A stretch of 64,000 bases of DNA from Streptococcus viridans (GTDB lineage Bacteria; Bacillota; Bacilli; Lactobacillales; Streptococcaceae): positions 1,501,501 to 1,565,500 of the forward strand of contig NZ_LR134266.1 in the NCBI RefSeq assembly GCF_900636365.1. Direction: 5' to 3'. The notes below the pieces were generated by a model, which was not told the DNA's origin, did not search any database, and saw only the letters and a program-made list of their open reading frames with translations. Shown here piece after piece: positions 26,718 through 36,759 of the stretch (position 1 is the stretch's first letter; the number at the start of each line of letters is the position of its first letter). Both the position numbers and the translations under genes were made by a program.

Positions 26718-27269
26718 TTAGTCTTTAGACAAACTTCCATCTTTTGTTTGAGTCCGTGCATAAGCAATCAAGAGAAGAGAACCTGCAATAGCTACAACTA
26801 AAGCATTGACAGAACCTGCTACAACACCTTGTAGGAAGACCTTGTTGGCACTTTCTTTGTAGATCATCACATCCCCAATCGGAGCAATCAATCCCCAAAT
26901 AAGCAAGTTGGCAATGACTTGTACGACGTTAAAGACGATCAATTCTTTCTTGGTCACTTCTCCTTTTAGGTTACCGATTTGCTTGCGGAAGATACCAACA
27001 AAGAGTCCAAACAAGCCACTAGAAATGATCCAAGTCCACCAGAGACCATAAGTCATCGCATCTTTAATAGCATGACCGATAAAGCCCATTAAGAAACCAA
27101 CAATCGGACCAAAGACCACACTAAAGAGGGCTTGAAGAGCGTATTGCAACTGAATGTTGGTATTTGGAGCTGGCGCTGGAATTGGGATCATCGCAATGAC
27201 CACAAAGAGGGCCGCTCCAACCCCGATGGCTACAACATCCTTAATTGTAAAAGCTTGTTTTTGTTTCAT
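26718..27269 (-). CDS. ECF transporter S component, UPF0397 family
   Basis: 183 aa, six hydrophobic segments. The N-terminal [18 protein letters not shown] is the typical S-component start that contacts EcfT, and [23 protein letters not shown] is characteristic of UPF0397. It binds a small molecule and needs an EcfA/EcfT module. In pneumococcus a UPF0397 gene sits beside such a module; here it is the last gene of the methionine operon, and the nearest EcfA/EcfT is 6 kb away. Substrate unknown; context suggests a product related to methionine or SAM. Confidence 0.87.
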   Translation of the reverse strand: MKQKQAFTIKDVVAIGVGAALFVVIAMIPIPAPAPNTNIQLQYALQALFSVVFGPIVGFLMGFIGHAIKDAMTYGLWWTWIISSGLFGLFVGIFRKQIGNLKGEVTKKELIVFNVVQVIANLLIWGLIAPIGDVMIYKESANKVFLQGVVAGSVNALVVAIAGSLLLIAYARTQTKDGSLSKD

Positions 27270-27282
27270 ATTTTATCTCCTA

Positions 27283-28131
27283 TTAATTTTCCATTTTTCT
27301 AATTTCGATATGCCAAGAAGCCCCAACTCCTACATTATAGGCCTTGGCAAAGGATCCCTGGTTGATAGCAAGACCAACACGGTAGAGGGAATTGATATAA
27401 AGGATTGGCTGTCCAATCCGCACATCTGCGAAAGACTTGCCGTAAGTTACTTGGTTTTGGTAAACCAGCATGTCATTGTTGTAGATGGTCACTTCAAAGC
27501 GTTCCCCAAATTCGGGTTCCAAATGATTGAACTCTTCTCGGGTAATCGAAGTCCAGAGGGAACCAAAACGTACATCCAAGATATCAACGGCTCCTTTGAC
27601 AAGATTGTCCTCTATAACAGTTTCCACTACAGGGATTTCTACAATGTGTTCGACACTGAGTTCTGGTCCCACTTCCTCAAAGCTGATATGGCCACTGGCT
27701 AACTTAGCTCCTGTATAGGCATAGACATCACGCCCATGGAAGGTATAAGAAAATTCTGTATTGGCCCGGCGGTTCTTCACCTCTGAAATCTCACGGATAG
27801 CAACAATCCCTACATGTTTCTTGATAAAAGAGAGGGTTCCATTATCCGGTGTAACAATGTATTGGTTCTTCGCCGTTTTGGCTACCACACTCTTTCGTTT
27901 GGAACCAACACCCGGATCGACCACCGAAACAAAGGTTGTCCCTTCTGGCCAGTAGTCTACCGTCTGAAAGAGGCGGTAACTTCCTTCAAAGATATTGTAA
28001 GGGGTAATGTCATGGGTCAAGTGATGAATCTTGAGGGTTGGTGATTCCTCTAAAGCAACCCCAATCATAGCAGAGACAGCCCCGTCTACCAGACCAAAAT
28101 CTGACTGAAGGACTAGTAAATTATTGTGCAT
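27283..28131 (-). CDS. S-adenosylmethionine hydrolase, DUF62 family
   Basis: 282 aa. The family (SAM hydroxide adenosyltransferase, related to fluorinase) splits SAM with hydroxide to adenosine and methionine. Key motifs: LQSDFGLVDGAVSAM at 8-22, VVDPGVGSKRKSV near 70, TPDNGTLSF near 93 and FHGRDVYAYTGAKLASG near 128. Located 13 nt upstream of the S component and behind metNI, it could recycle methionine from SAM or produce adenosine for salvage (inference). Confidence 0.88.
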   Translation of the reverse strand: MHNNLLVLQSDFGLVDGAVSAMIGVALEESPTLKIHHLTHDITPYNIFEGSYRLFQTVDYWPEGTTFVSVVDPGVGSKRKSVVAKTAKNQYIVTPDNGTLSFIKKHVGIVAIREISEVKNRRANTEFSYTFHGRDVYAYTGAKLASGHISFEEVGPELSVEHIVEIPVVETVIEDNLVKGAVDILDVRFGSLWTSITREEFNHLEPEFGERFEVTIYNNDMLVYQNQVTYGKSFADVRIGQPILYINSLYRVGLAINQGSFAKAYNVGVGASWHIEIRKMEN

Positions 28132-28148
28132 ATTTCTTCTCCATCATG

Positions 28149-28727
28149 TCATTTTCTATCTAGCTTTTGATAAACCAATTGTCCTAGAAGATAACCTAGT
28201 AGAGCTCCAAACAGAAGGGTCAATAAAAACCAGCTCACCGTCTCCATATTCGACGGTACCATAACGCGTTCAATATAATCCATCGACTTCCCACGGGCTA
28301 GTAAAGAAGCACGGTAACTAGCTGGTTGGATCCACATCATGAGAATGGGCCCTGTCGTCGTAAAGGAAAAGAGGAGGAAGGAAAGCGCATTGCCCAACTT
28401 CGACTGGTAGCGGCCTCGGGCTGCGACCAATTCGGCTAAAAGCCCCCCAACAAGAGCAGGAAGAAAGGCTCCAGCTCCATGACGAGTGAAAAGGAAAAAA
28501 GCACCAATCACAAGAGCAACTACTAGAATAGCTCCTGTCCGTTGAATTTTCTCAACATAGACGCGATAGATCCCTCCACCAACTAGGGCAGAGAAGGCTG
28601 GAGCATAAAACATATTCCCTCGATGGTCAACCAGACTTCCAAGCAGGACGCCTAAACCAATAGCAAGAAAATACAAGCCTGCAAAGGCTGCAACCTGCTT
28701 AAATTGATGTTTCTGTATCATGTTCAT
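28149..28727 (-). CDS. Integral membrane protein, MptD/Trep_Strep-type putative ECF S component
   Basis: 192 aa from the ATG at 28727 (AAGGAT upstream); a GTG at 28736 is possible. Five or six TM segments, with GNMFYAPAFSALVGGGIYRVYVEK near the first loop and RGKSMDYIERVMVP in a late loop, resembling the Trep_Strep family thought to contain ECF S components. Lies 15 nt after metI. Substrate unknown. Confidence 0.7.
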   Translation of the reverse strand: MNMIQKHQFKQVAAFAGLYFLAIGLGVLLGSLVDHRGNMFYAPAFSALVGGGIYRVYVEKIQRTGAILVVALVIGAFFLFTRHGAGAFLPALVGGLLAELVAARGRYQSKLGNALSFLLFSFTTTGPILMMWIQPASYRASLLARGKSMDYIERVMVPSNMETVSWFLLTLLFGALLGYLLGQLVYQKLDRK

Positions 28728-28742
28728 ATACTTCACCCATCC

Positions 28743-29435
28743 TTACCGGTGACTAATTTTCTTGGTCAAGAAATCACCGATAAACTGAATAAAGAAGATC
28801 AAAAGCAGAATCAAGAAGGTTGCTAGCAAGGTGACATCATTATTAAAGCGTTGGTAACCATAGGAAATAGCCACGTTTCCGAGACCACCGGCTCCAATCG
28901 CACCCGCCATGGCTGTTTCACCAACCAAGGAAATAAGGGTAACAGTTGTGACACGAATCAGATCTGGAAGACCTTCACGAAGATAGACACCAACGATATC
29001 CCAAAATGTTGCCCCACTGGCTTGGGCCGCTTCAATTACACCTCGGTCAAGCTCAGATAAAACGACTTGAACTTGGCGGGCAAAGAAAGGAAAGACAGCT
29101 AAGGATAGGGGAACTAAGGCTGCTGTAGGACCGATCCCAGTTCCGACAATCATACGAGTAAAGGGATTGATCAAGGCTAGCAAGATGATAAATGGAATCG
29201 CACGAAAGATGGAAGTGATTTTATCCAAGATATGGAAAACCAATTTATTCTCGATAATCCCACCTGGTGCTGTCAAGACTAGTAATAAACCTGCAATGAG
29301 TCCCAATAAACCACCAATCACAAAAGAGATAAAGGTCATGTAAAGGGTCAGATAAATCGCTGTTCCCCATCCAGCTTGGCCACTCCAGCCCATCCGGTAA
29401 ACATTTGGTAGATAGGTTTGAATAAAGTCAATCAT
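28743..29435 (-). CDS. metI: Methionine ABC transporter permease MetI
   Basis: 230 aa, about five TM helices. The EAA loop is [21 protein letters not shown] near residue 140. Overlaps metN by 4 bp (ATGA). Partner of MetN and MetQ for D/L-methionine import. Confidence 0.94.
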   Translation of the reverse strand: MIDFIQTYLPNVYRMGWSGQAGWGTAIYLTLYMTFISFVIGGLLGLIAGLLLVLTAPGGIIENKLVFHILDKITSIFRAIPFIILLALINPFTRMIVGTGIGPTAALVPLSLAVFPFFARQVQVVLSELDRGVIEAAQASGATFWDIVGVYLREGLPDLIRVTTVTLISLVGETAMAGAIGAGGLGNVAISYGYQRFNNDVTLLATFLILLLIFFIQFIGDFLTKKISHR

Positions 29436-30499
29436 GCATTACTCCCTTCTTTTAAAACACGAACAGAAACACCTGCAGCTTGTAGATCCCGTTGCGCTGC
29501 AGATAGGTTGGCTGCTTCTCCAGTCAGGATAACAACCAACTCTCCAACAGGGGTATGATCCAAAATTTCAATATTTCCGTGTAGAATATTTGCAGACACT
29601 TGGTACTGTTTATAAATATCGTTGATAATCGCTGTGTCTGTCACCGAACCAGAATATTTCAAATGGGCCAAAACAGAATCCGCTGGCAATTGCTTAACAA
29701 TTTGTTGCTGGTTGATTTTCACCATAGCTTCATCGATTCCTGTTGCTGTTGTGATGAAGTCTTGCGTCAATTCATTCTTAGGATTAGAGAAGATATCTAA
29801 AACAGAACCTTCTTCAATCAATTCACCATTTTGCATGACAGCCACTCGATTGGCAATGTCTTTGACAATTTGCATTTCGTGGGTAATTAAGACCACTGTC
29901 AAGCCCAACTTCTGGTTCAGCTCTTGCAGAAGAGCAAGGATTTGTTTGGTCGTTTTTGGATCTAGGGCAGATGTTGATTCGTCAGAAATCAAAATCTTTG
30001 GATCGTTGGCGAGCGCACGAGCAATCGCCACCCGTTGTTTTTGTCCACCTGACAATTGAGCAGGATAGTTGTCCGCCCGATCTGACAGTCCTACTAGTTC
30101 CAACAACTTAGCCACTTTTTCAGCCTTTTGCTCTTTAGACAAATTTGAATGTTTGAGGGCGAAGGCCACATTTTCAGCTGCAGTCATTTGGGCCATAAGA
30201 TTGAAGTGTTGGAAAATCATACCAATGTCCCGGCGTTTTTGGCGTAAAGCCGCAGCATTCAAGGTCACCCGATCTTGATAGATGACATCACCATCTACGG
30301 TGATAGTACCTGCTGACGGTACTTGCAAGAGATTGATGACCCGTACAAGCGTTGACTTCCCTGCACCAGAATATCCAACGATTCCGTAAATATCCCCTTC
30401 ATTGATATGAATGGTCACATCCTTCACGGCTGCAATTTCACGTTTTTTCTGATGAAAGGTAACATCGATATGGTCCAGTTTGATAATTTCTTTACTCAT
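29432..30499 (-). CDS. metN: Methionine ABC transporter ATPase MetN
   Basis: 355 aa. Walker [10 protein letters not shown] near 38-46, signature LSGGQKQR near 145, Walker B ILISDES, and the C-terminal ACT-like NIL domain (about 270-350) that senses intracellular methionine in this family. Overlaps the M20 gene by 8 bp and metI by 4 bp. Confidence 0.96.
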   Translation of the reverse strand: MSKEIIKLDHIDVTFHQKKREIAAVKDVTIHINEGDIYGIVGYSGAGKSTLVRVINLLQVPSAGTITVDGDVIYQDRVTLNAAALRQKRRDIGMIFQHFNLMAQMTAAENVAFALKHSNLSKEQKAEKVAKLLELVGLSDRADNYPAQLSGGQKQRVAIARALANDPKILISDESTSALDPKTTKQILALLQELNQKLGLTVVLITHEMQIVKDIANRVAVMQNGELIEEGSVLDIFSNPKNELTQDFITTATGIDEAMVKINQQQIVKQLPADSVLAHLKYSGSVTDTAIINDIYKQYQVSANILHGNIEILDHTPVGELVVILTGEAANLSAAQRDLQAAGVSVRVLKEGSNA

Positions 30500-31868
30500 A
30501 ACTTGTGATTAACTCCTTAATTAATTCAATATGGGTATAGTAGTCTGCAATTTTCACATTCTCATCCCCACCATGATCTCGACTATTGGCATTTCCGATA
30601 CCAAAGGCAGCCATTGGAACTTGCAAGGCCTCAAAGACCGTATGCATGGGACCAGTTCCTGCAGTTGTCGGAAGGACACAGACCCCTTCTGGATAAAAGC
30701 GTTTGGCCAGATCAATCACATTGAGAATGGACGGCGCACTCATATCACTCCGATAGCTCATTTCCCCTAGTGTGAAAACAAGTTCAATCTTCTCAAAGCC
30801 ATTCTGATCCAATTGTTTACGGATTAACTCCAAGACTTGTTTAGGCTCCAAGCCTGGCACCAACCGAACTTCCATCTTGGCTCGAGCTTCTGCAGGGAGA
30901 ATCGTCTTGACTCCTTGTCCCTGATACCCTGTTCCCAAGCCTTCAATGTTCATAGCTGGCTCAAAATAAAAACGTTTTAAGAACTCACTTCGTTCTTCTT
31001 TCAAGATAGGCAATTGGAGATTGTAGATTTCTGTCACATCGTCCGCCGTTTTATTGGCATACCGATCAATCAGGGCCAGTTCCCGCTCGTTAGGCTCCTC
31101 AATCAAGTCATAGAGGCCATCCACCAGGATACGACCGTCTTTATCTCGAAGACTGGACAAACCATTGAGCAGATACCAAGATGCTGATTCCACCACTCCA
31201 CCATAGCTGGAATGGATATCCACATCTGCACTTTTGACCACCATGTCAAAGGTAACAATCCCCTTGTTGCCACCGGAGATTTCCAGTTCCCCTTGTTGGT
31301 TACGAGTCCCTTGTTCCCAGACTAAGAGATCTGCCCCACGCAAGTGTTTTTTGTGTTTGGCTAGATACTTGTCTAGGTCGGTCGAGGCAGATTCTTCTGC
31401 TCCTTCGATGATAAAGGTAATGTTGACCGGCAGGTCGCCATTCTCACGGATATATTTGCGAATAGCCGTCAAGCGTGCTGTAATATGCCCCTTGTCATCA
31501 TCTACCCCTCGACCATACATGGTCCCGTAATGGACCGACAGCGTAAAGGGATCACTCGTCCAAGGTTGGTCGCCATCTGCTGGAACAGTATCGTAATGGT
31601 TGTAGAAAATGATGGTCTTCGCGTCCGGATTGGGTGAAACAAATTTAGCAATGACAAATGGCGCTGTGTAACTGTCATCCACAGTTACCTTAGCTCCTGC
31701 AGCCGTGAAAATTTCTCCCAAATAGGTCGCTACTTCCTTTAAGCCAATCTGCTGGGCAAAGATGGAGCGCTTGGAAATGAGGGTCCTCAGGACTTCAAAA
31801 TAATGCTGAGCCACCTCATCATTTTCAAATTTGCGTATTTGTTCTGTCTCTCTTGGATTGGACATCAT
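30492..31868 (-). CDS. M20-family metallodipeptidase (ArgE/DapE-like)
   Basis: 458 aa zinc exopeptidase. Metal ligands are seen in [10 protein letters not shown] near residue 92, [10 protein letters not shown] near 116, the catalytic EGAEESAS near 150, the dimerisation domain in the middle and the last His in [11 protein letters not shown]. Located between metQ and metN as in pneumococcus, so it probably releases methionine or other residues from imported dipeptides. CCTCC upstream gives a good ribosome binding site. Confidence 0.9.
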   Translation of the reverse strand: MMSNPRETEQIRKFENDEVAQHYFEVLRTLISKRSIFAQQIGLKEVATYLGEIFTAAGAKVTVDDSYTAPFVIAKFVSPNPDAKTIIFYNHYDTVPADGDQPWTSDPFTLSVHYGTMYGRGVDDDKGHITARLTAIRKYIRENGDLPVNITFIIEGAEESASTDLDKYLAKHKKHLRGADLLVWEQGTRNQQGELEISGGNKGIVTFDMVVKSADVDIHSSYGGVVESASWYLLNGLSSLRDKDGRILVDGLYDLIEEPNERELALIDRYANKTADDVTEIYNLQLPILKEERSEFLKRFYFEPAMNIEGLGTGYQGQGVKTILPAEARAKMEVRLVPGLEPKQVLELIRKQLDQNGFEKIELVFTLGEMSYRSDMSAPSILNVIDLAKRFYPEGVCVLPTTAGTGPMHTVFEALQVPMAAFGIGNANSRDHGGDENVKIADYYTHIELIKELITSYE

Positions 31869-31889
31869 TTCCTCCTACTATACACGATA

Positions 31890-31918
31890 AGAGGTAGAGA
31901 AAACCTTCTCCACCTCTC
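31890..31918 (-). terminator. Intercistronic hairpin metQ/M20 gene
   Basis: - strand AGAGGTGGAGAA GGTT TTCTCTACCTCT without a T-run. More likely an mRNA stabiliser raising MetQ lipoprotein levels above the downstream genes than a full terminator. Confidence 0.55.
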
Positions 31919-31933
31919 TATTCATCCTCTCAA

Positions 31934-32806
31934 TTACCAAACTGGTTGGTCCATACCGTCTGAAGATTCTTCAATGACTTTCTTCACGTTGTCAGTATGG
32001 TAGGCTTTAATAATGGCTTCGATTGCTTTTGCTTTATCAGATGATTTCCAATCTTTCTTAGCTGCAATCAAGTTGTACCATTGTTTAGAGTTGCTGTTTG
32101 CTTTTTCTACAAAGAGAGCTTTCTTGTAATCAATTCCTGCTTCACGAACAAAGGTATTATTGATGATCGCTGCATCAACTGATGGAAGTGAAGAAGCTGT
32201 TTGAGAAGCGTCCAACTCAGAAATTGTCAAGTTCTTTGGATTGTCTTTGATGTTGCTGATGGTAGCCAATTCCCCATTTTTTGTATCCAACTTGATCAAA
32301 CCAGCTGATTCCAATACATACAAAGCACGGCTTTCGTTTGTTGGATCGTTTGGTACTGCAATGGTTCCTTTTTCAGGAATATCTTTTACATCTGTATATT
32401 TGTTCTTCCCATCTTTAGTACCAGAGTAAAGACGGATTGGCGCAATGTAAGTATCTGCTACAGAAACTAGGTCTGCGCTGTTTTCTTTGTTCCAATTTTC
32501 AAGGTAGTTGTAATGTTGGAAAGCGTTGATATCCACATCCCCATCACGAACAGCTTGGTTTGGTTGTGAGTAATCTGTAAACTCAGTGAATTCCAACTTG
32601 ATGTTAGCTTTTGCATCATCCAAGTTCTTTTGCACTTCTTTCCAACGAGCTTCTTCTGTATCGCTTAAGCTCATCACCCCAACTTTAACAGTTGTCACAC
32701 CATCTTTATCAGATAATTTAGATGATTTTGAAGACCCACATGCTGCTAAGGCAAAGGTTGCAACGGTAGCAAGAGCTGCTACACCAAAAAGTTTTGTTAA
32801 TTTCAT
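31934..32806 (-). CDS. metQ: Methionine-binding lipoprotein MetQ
   Basis: 290 aa, NlpA/MetQ family. Lipoprotein signal peptide with lipobox LAAC near residues 20-23 (ATFALAACGSSKSS). VGVMSLSDTEEARWKEV and NAFQHYNYLENWN are typical ligand-domain segments. Captures methionine outside the membrane for MetNI. Confidence 0.94.
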   Translation of the reverse strand: MKLTKLFGVAALATVATFALAACGSSKSSKLSDKDGVTTVKVGVMSLSDTEEARWKEVQKNLDDAKANIKLEFTEFTDYSQPNQAVRDGDVDINAFQHYNYLENWNKENSADLVSVADTYIAPIRLYSGTKDGKNKYTDVKDIPEKGTIAVPNDPTNESRALYVLESAGLIKLDTKNGELATISNIKDNPKNLTISELDASQTASSLPSVDAAIINNTFVREAGIDYKKALFVEKANSNSKQWYNLIAAKKDWKSSDKAKAIEAIIKAYHTDNVKKVIEESSDGMDQPVW

Positions 32807-32838
32807 ATTCTTTCTCCTTATGATGTTTTTAAATAACC

Positions 32839-33666
32839 TTATTTAATATCAGAAGCTTCTGGAAGGTAGGTTCCCCCAAAGTACTTCTTAGACAACTTTT
32901 CAAGCGTCCCGTCTTCGTACAACTCTTTGATCCGTTTGTTGACGAAGGTTTCCAATTCTTTTTCACCTTTGGCAAGGATTGGGTAAACGTATGGTTGTTG
33001 ATCACTTGGAAGTTCAATCACTTCCAAATTATTCAACCCTTGGTCCTTGATCAAGGCTTCAACTGTCAAGCGTTCAAAAATCTTATAATCTGAACGGCCA
33101 TCGCTCAAATTAGCAAGAATGGATTGGATGGTACCCTCTGTAAATTTGAGCTCAGTTGGATTATCCTTATGCTCTTCATTATAGGCTTCCAATTGTTTCG
33201 CTGTAGAAGTTCCTTGGATAACCTCTGTAGACTTGCCACCGATATCGTCTAGTGATTTGATACCTGAATCTTTGCGGACTACTAAGACCACTGGGTTCTT
33301 AGCGTAAGGATTTGGGTACAAGTATTTCTCCGCACGTTTTTTATCGTAGCTAAGGTTGCTGACACCGATTTGGTAACGATCACCGTCTAAGCCCGCAAAG
33401 ATAGAAGACCACTCTGTCTTATTAAAGTTGACTTCATACTTATCTGATCCTTTGAAGATTTCACGCATGACCTCAATTTCGTAACCAGTCAATTCCCCGT
33501 CCTTATCATAGGTGAAGGGTTTGGTTGTTCCAACTGTTGCAACTTCGATGGTCCGTTTTCCACTTGATTTACTTGATGACTTGGATGAGCAGGCTACCAA
33601 AGTCCCAACTGCTGCTAAGCCCACAAGGCTCAAACCAACATATTTGATGAATTTATTCAATTTCAT
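32839..33666 (-). CDS. tcyA: Amino acid ABC transporter substrate-binding lipoprotein, cystine type
   Basis: 275 aa. Signal peptide with lipobox LVAC near residues 23-26, then a SBP_bac_3 domain ([43 protein letters not shown]). Orthologous in position to the pneumococcal cystine-type binding protein upstream of metQ. No cognate permease or ATPase follows, so it must use a transporter encoded elsewhere or share MetNI. First gene of an eight-gene operon. Confidence 0.82.
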   Translation of the reverse strand: MKLNKFIKYVGLSLVGLAAVGTLVACSSKSSSKSSGKRTIEVATVGTTKPFTYDKDGELTGYEIEVMREIFKGSDKYEVNFNKTEWSSIFAGLDGDRYQIGVSNLSYDKKRAEKYLYPNPYAKNPVVLVVRKDSGIKSLDDIGGKSTEVIQGTSTAKQLEAYNEEHKDNPTELKFTEGTIQSILANLSDGRSDYKIFERLTVEALIKDQGLNNLEVIELPSDQQPYVYPILAKGEKELETFVNKRIKELYEDGTLEKLSKKYFGGTYLPEASDIK

Positions 33667-33748
33667 TTGTTCTCCTTTTTCACTAAATTGTTTATTCCTC
33701 TTTTAAAAACAGCTTTTTCCATCATATCAAAATTCCTAACTCTTGGGT

Positions 33749-33789
33749 ATTATATTTTCTTTATGGCGGTGATAGGTTTTATCTATCAC
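33749..33789 (-). promoter_or_regulatory. Promoter and CmbR-type operator of the cystine/methionine operon
   Basis: Perfect palindrome GTGATAG N7 CTATCAC (33769-33789), which reads TGATA-N9-TATCA as described for the LysR-type cysteine/methionine regulator CmbR of streptococci. It overlaps the -35 position of a TATAAT -10 (33749-33754). The third TGATA half-site of the full consensus is not seen. Confidence 0.6.
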
Positions 33790-33792
33790 GTC

Positions 33793-34935
33793 TCATTTGG
33801 TTGAAAATTTTTCCAGCAAAGCGAGGGCATTTTCTACGTAATATGGAACTGATACTGCAAAAGCAGCATCATCTATGACCATGCTATCATGGTGGAGATC
33901 CGGTGCATCCGCTGCACCATTCGATCCGATAAAAGCAAAGACTCCTGGGATTTTCTCTTGATAGAAGGCAAAATCTTCACCCGCTGTCGATGGCTGGGCC
34001 TCGACAACTTCTGCAAAAGACTTGGACCAACGAAAGACTTTTTTAGCCAAAGCCTTATCATTATAGGTAACCGGTGGTGTCTTGCCCCAATCAAATTGGA
34101 CCATGACTCCCGTGCTGTTAGAGATCTGTTCGATAACACGAATGAAATCCGCCTTGAGCCGTCTCTGGAGATCCGGATTAAAGGTTCGAATGGTTCCTTC
34201 AAAGTAACCAGACTTGGGAAGAACATTCCAGGTTGAACCAGCTTCGATATGGGTCACCGATAGGACAGCTGTCTCAAATGGTGAAACCGTACGCGAGACC
34301 AAGGTCTGCAACTGCTGGACCATACTAGTAATCGCTACAACCGTATCCAAACCGAGATCCGGTCGAGCTGCATGACTGCTCACCCCAGTGACAGTCACCT
34401 TGAACTTTTCAACTCCTGCCATCATGGCGCCTGGACGCAAGGCCAACTGACCCGCAGGCAATGACGGCATGTTGTGAAATCCAAGGATGGCCTGTACATC
34501 CTCTAGGAGCCCGGTCGCTAATACCGCAGATGCTCCTTCAGAAGTCTCTTCAGCCGGCTGGAAAATCAACCGAACCGTTCCCTTTAAGTCAGCCTCCATA
34601 CCCTTTAGGACTTCTGCAGCCCCTAAGAGGCTCACCTGGTGGAAATCATGACCACAGGCATGCATGACACCAGGGGTTCGGCTTTGGTAGTCGAGACCCG
34701 TGTTCTCCTGAATCGGGAGGGCATCAATATCTGCACGCAGGGCAATGACCGGTTTACCGCTTCCGATTTCAGCAATCAGACCGGTTTTTAATCCACTGTT
34801 TAAAATGCGTACACCTAGCTTTTCCAAATAGGCTTTGAGATAAGCTGTGGTTTGGTATTCTTGTCCAGATAACTCTGGATGCTGATGCACGTAATGCCGA
34901 ATGGGCACTAGATGTTCATAGGAAAATGATACCAT
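33793..34935 (-). CDS. M20-family amidohydrolase (N-acyl amino acid hydrolase/hippurate hydrolase type)
   Basis: 380 aa from the ATG at 34935 (AAGGGG upstream), preferred to the ATG at 34956. Zinc site residues lie in HQHPELSG near 19, MHACGHDFHQ near 98, QPAEETSEGA near 132, FHNMPSLPAG near 158 and a final HHDSM. Removes acyl groups from amino acids. Separate from the downstream operon, which begins after a CmbR-type operator. Confidence 0.88.
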   Translation of the reverse strand: MVSFSYEHLVPIRHYVHQHPELSGQEYQTTAYLKAYLEKLGVRILNSGLKTGLIAEIGSGKPVIALRADIDALPIQENTGLDYQSRTPGVMHACGHDFHQVSLLGAAEVLKGMEADLKGTVRLIFQPAEETSEGASAVLATGLLEDVQAILGFHNMPSLPAGQLALRPGAMMAGVEKFKVTVTGVSSHAARPDLGLDTVVAITSMVQQLQTLVSRTVSPFETAVLSVTHIEAGSTWNVLPKSGYFEGTIRTFNPDLQRRLKADFIRVIEQISNSTGVMVQFDWGKTPPVTYNDKALAKKVFRWSKSFAEVVEAQPSTAGEDFAFYQEKIPGVFAFIGSNGAADAPDLHHDSMVIDDAAFAVSVPYYVENALALLEKFSTK

Positions 34936-35082
34936 TTCTCGTCCCCTTTCTAGCATAGTTCTATTCTATCACTGCCTCCCCTATTCGTCTAATTCCTATT
35001 TTTTTCTCTCAGTTATAGCCAGGAACTATATCATTATTTTTTGGACCTCTGCCTTCCTTCCTAAAAATGCCAAACCTCAAGA

Positions 35083-35116
35083 AAAAAACCTTCGAAGAAA
35101 TTATCTTCAAAGGTCT
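35083..35116 (-). terminator. Terminator of yebC
   Basis: - strand ACCTTTGAAGAT / TTCTTCGAAGGT followed by TTTTTTC, just after the yebC stop. Confidence 0.88.
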
Positions 35117-35123
35117 ATTTCTA

Positions 35124-35840
35124 TTAGAATCCATCTACGTTAGTGTAGATCTTTTGCACGTCCTCATCATCTTCAAGAACGCTGTAAAGTTTTTCAAAGG
35201 TTTCCAAATCTTCACCTGACAACTCAACTTCTGATTGAGGAATCATTTCCAATTCGGTTACTTGGAATTCTTCGATACCAGATTCACGCAAAGCAACGAT
35301 CGCTTTGTGAAGGTCAGTTGGAGCAGTGTAAACAGTGATGGTTCCTTCTTCTGCTTCTACATCATCTACATCTACATCTGCTTCCAACAAAAGCTCAAAG
35401 ATGGCATCCGCATCATTACCTGCAAAGACGATGACACCTTTGTTGTCAAAGAGGTAAGATACAGAACCTGAAGCTCCCATGTTTCCACCGTTTTTACCAA
35501 AGGCAGCACGGACATTGGCAGCTGTACGGTTAACATTTGAAGTCAAAGTATCCACGATCAACATGGAACCATTTGGTCCGAACCCTTCGTAACGTCCTTC
35601 TGTAAAGGTTTCGTCTGTGTTTCCTTTTGCCTTATCGATCGCTTTATCAATTACGTGTTTTGGCACTTGCGCTTGTTTGGCACGGTCGATAACGAATTTC
35701 AAAGCAGTATTCAATTCTGGATCTGGCTCACCTTTTTTAGCGGCTACATAGATTTCTACTCCGAATTTCGCATATACTTTTGAGTTAGCGCCATCTTTGG
35801 CAGTTTTCTTGGCTACAATATTGGCCCATTTACGTCCCAT
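35124..35840 (-). CDS. yebC: YebC/PmpR-family protein
   Basis: 238 aa, usual length. N-terminus [21 protein letters not shown] and the ARPF-type middle part ([20 protein letters not shown]) identify the family. Members have been described as DNA-binding regulators and, more recently, as factors that help ribosomes through difficult motifs. Monocistronic with its own terminator. Confidence 0.95.
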   Translation of the reverse strand: MGRKWANIVAKKTAKDGANSKVYAKFGVEIYVAAKKGEPDPELNTALKFVIDRAKQAQVPKHVIDKAIDKAKGNTDETFTEGRYEGFGPNGSMLIVDTLTSNVNRTAANVRAAFGKNGGNMGASGSVSYLFDNKGVIVFAGNDADAIFELLLEADVDVDDVEAEEGTITVYTAPTDLHKAIVALRESGIEEFQVTELEMIPQSEVELSGEDLETFEKLYSVLEDDEDVQKIYTNVDGF

Positions 35841-36013
35841 GAGGATTCTCCTTGTGTTTGATTCATATTATTTTCAATCTTTAACATTATATCACAAATC
35901 GCTGAACTTGGACTAGAATTTTCTATTTTTAAAGGGGGATTTTATGGGAACTTTCTATGAGTTGGAAACTTAAAATATCTAGTTTAACTATAAAAAGACT
36001 CTCTGTTAGAAAC

Positions 36014-36268
36014 TTAATAATGGTCTTTAAAAGAGAGGAAAGCGACACCTGACTCATCTATCATATAAATCAGGCGATTTTCTGCATCAATCCGTCTTGA
36101 CCATGCTCCTTGAAAGTCATATTTCAAGGGTTCAGGCTTACCAATCCCAGCAAATGGATCTTTTTGGATCTCTTTGATAAGAGTATTGATTCGCTTCAGT
36201 GTTTTTTTGTCCTGACTTTGCCAGTAACAATAATCCTTCCAGGCATCTTCTGTAAATTTGAGTAACAT
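36014..36268 (-). CDS. yoeB: Toxin YoeB, ribosome-dependent mRNA endonuclease
   Basis: 84 aa, Txe/YoeB family of the RelE superfamily. GIGKPEPLKYDFQGAWSRRI and the terminal FKDHY keep the catalytic Glu/Arg and the C-terminal His-Tyr pair. Cleaves mRNA at the ribosomal A site when free of YefM. Starts 3 nt after yefM. Confidence 0.93.
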   Translation of the reverse strand: MLLKFTEDAWKDYCYWQSQDKKTLKRINTLIKEIQKDPFAGIGKPEPLKYDFQGAWSRRIDAENRLIYMIDESGVAFLSFKDHY

Positions 36269-36271
36269 CCG

Positions 36272-36526
36272 TTACCCCTCAATCTCATGGAGTTGAACCT
36301 GACCAGCTCGGACTTCTGCCATGCCCCGCAAGACCTTATCTGACAATTCCTTGTTCTGAGCTAGTCTCAGAGTTTCTTGTAGACTGTCCCACTCGCTCTT
36401 AGAGATGACCACAATATCTTCGTCTGGATTCTTATTCACGACCGTCAAAGGCTCAAACTCATCATTCACCTTCTTCATATAATCCTTCAAATGATTGCGG
36501 AATGTTGAATAAACGACTGCTTCCAT
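36272..36526 (-). CDS. yefM: Antitoxin YefM, Phd/YefM family
   Basis: 84 aa from the ATG at 36526, which has GAGG at 7-nt spacing; the ATG at 36532 is too close to it. MEAVVYSTFRNHLKDYMKKV and the DIVVISKSEWDSLQETLRL core are typical. Binds YoeB and represses the operon. Located between yebC and the tmcAL terminator. Confidence 0.93.
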   Translation of the reverse strand: MEAVVYSTFRNHLKDYMKKVNDEFEPLTVVNKNPDEDIVVISKSEWDSLQETLRLAQNKELSDKVLRGMAEVRAGQVQLHEIEG

Positions 36527-36642
36527 GACCATACCTCATTCTACCTCTTTTCTATTATTATACATGAAAAAGAAAAACTTGTCAGGAACTTGTACAAGTT
36601 TTCCTTATCTACCTAATTATTCGTAAAAAGTTTTTAAAATTG

Positions 36643-36687
36643 GTAAAAAAAATCTACTGTCTAAAAAGATCTTTTAGACAGTAGATA
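36643..36687 (-). terminator. Terminator of the yqeG-tmcAL cluster
   Basis: - strand ATCTACTGTCTAAAA / TTTTAGACAGTAGAT followed by TTTTTT; strong stem of about 15 bp. Confidence 0.93.
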
Positions 36688-36759
36688 AACATTGTTTCCG
36701 TATATCATAAACTTCTTGCCTTACGTGAATGTGGGCAGAAAAAATTTACGTGAGACTTT

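Noticed and set aside
35941..35975. Tiny + strand ORF MGTFYELET after AAAGGGGG
   Set aside because: Only nine codons, with no clear promoter. Most likely chance.
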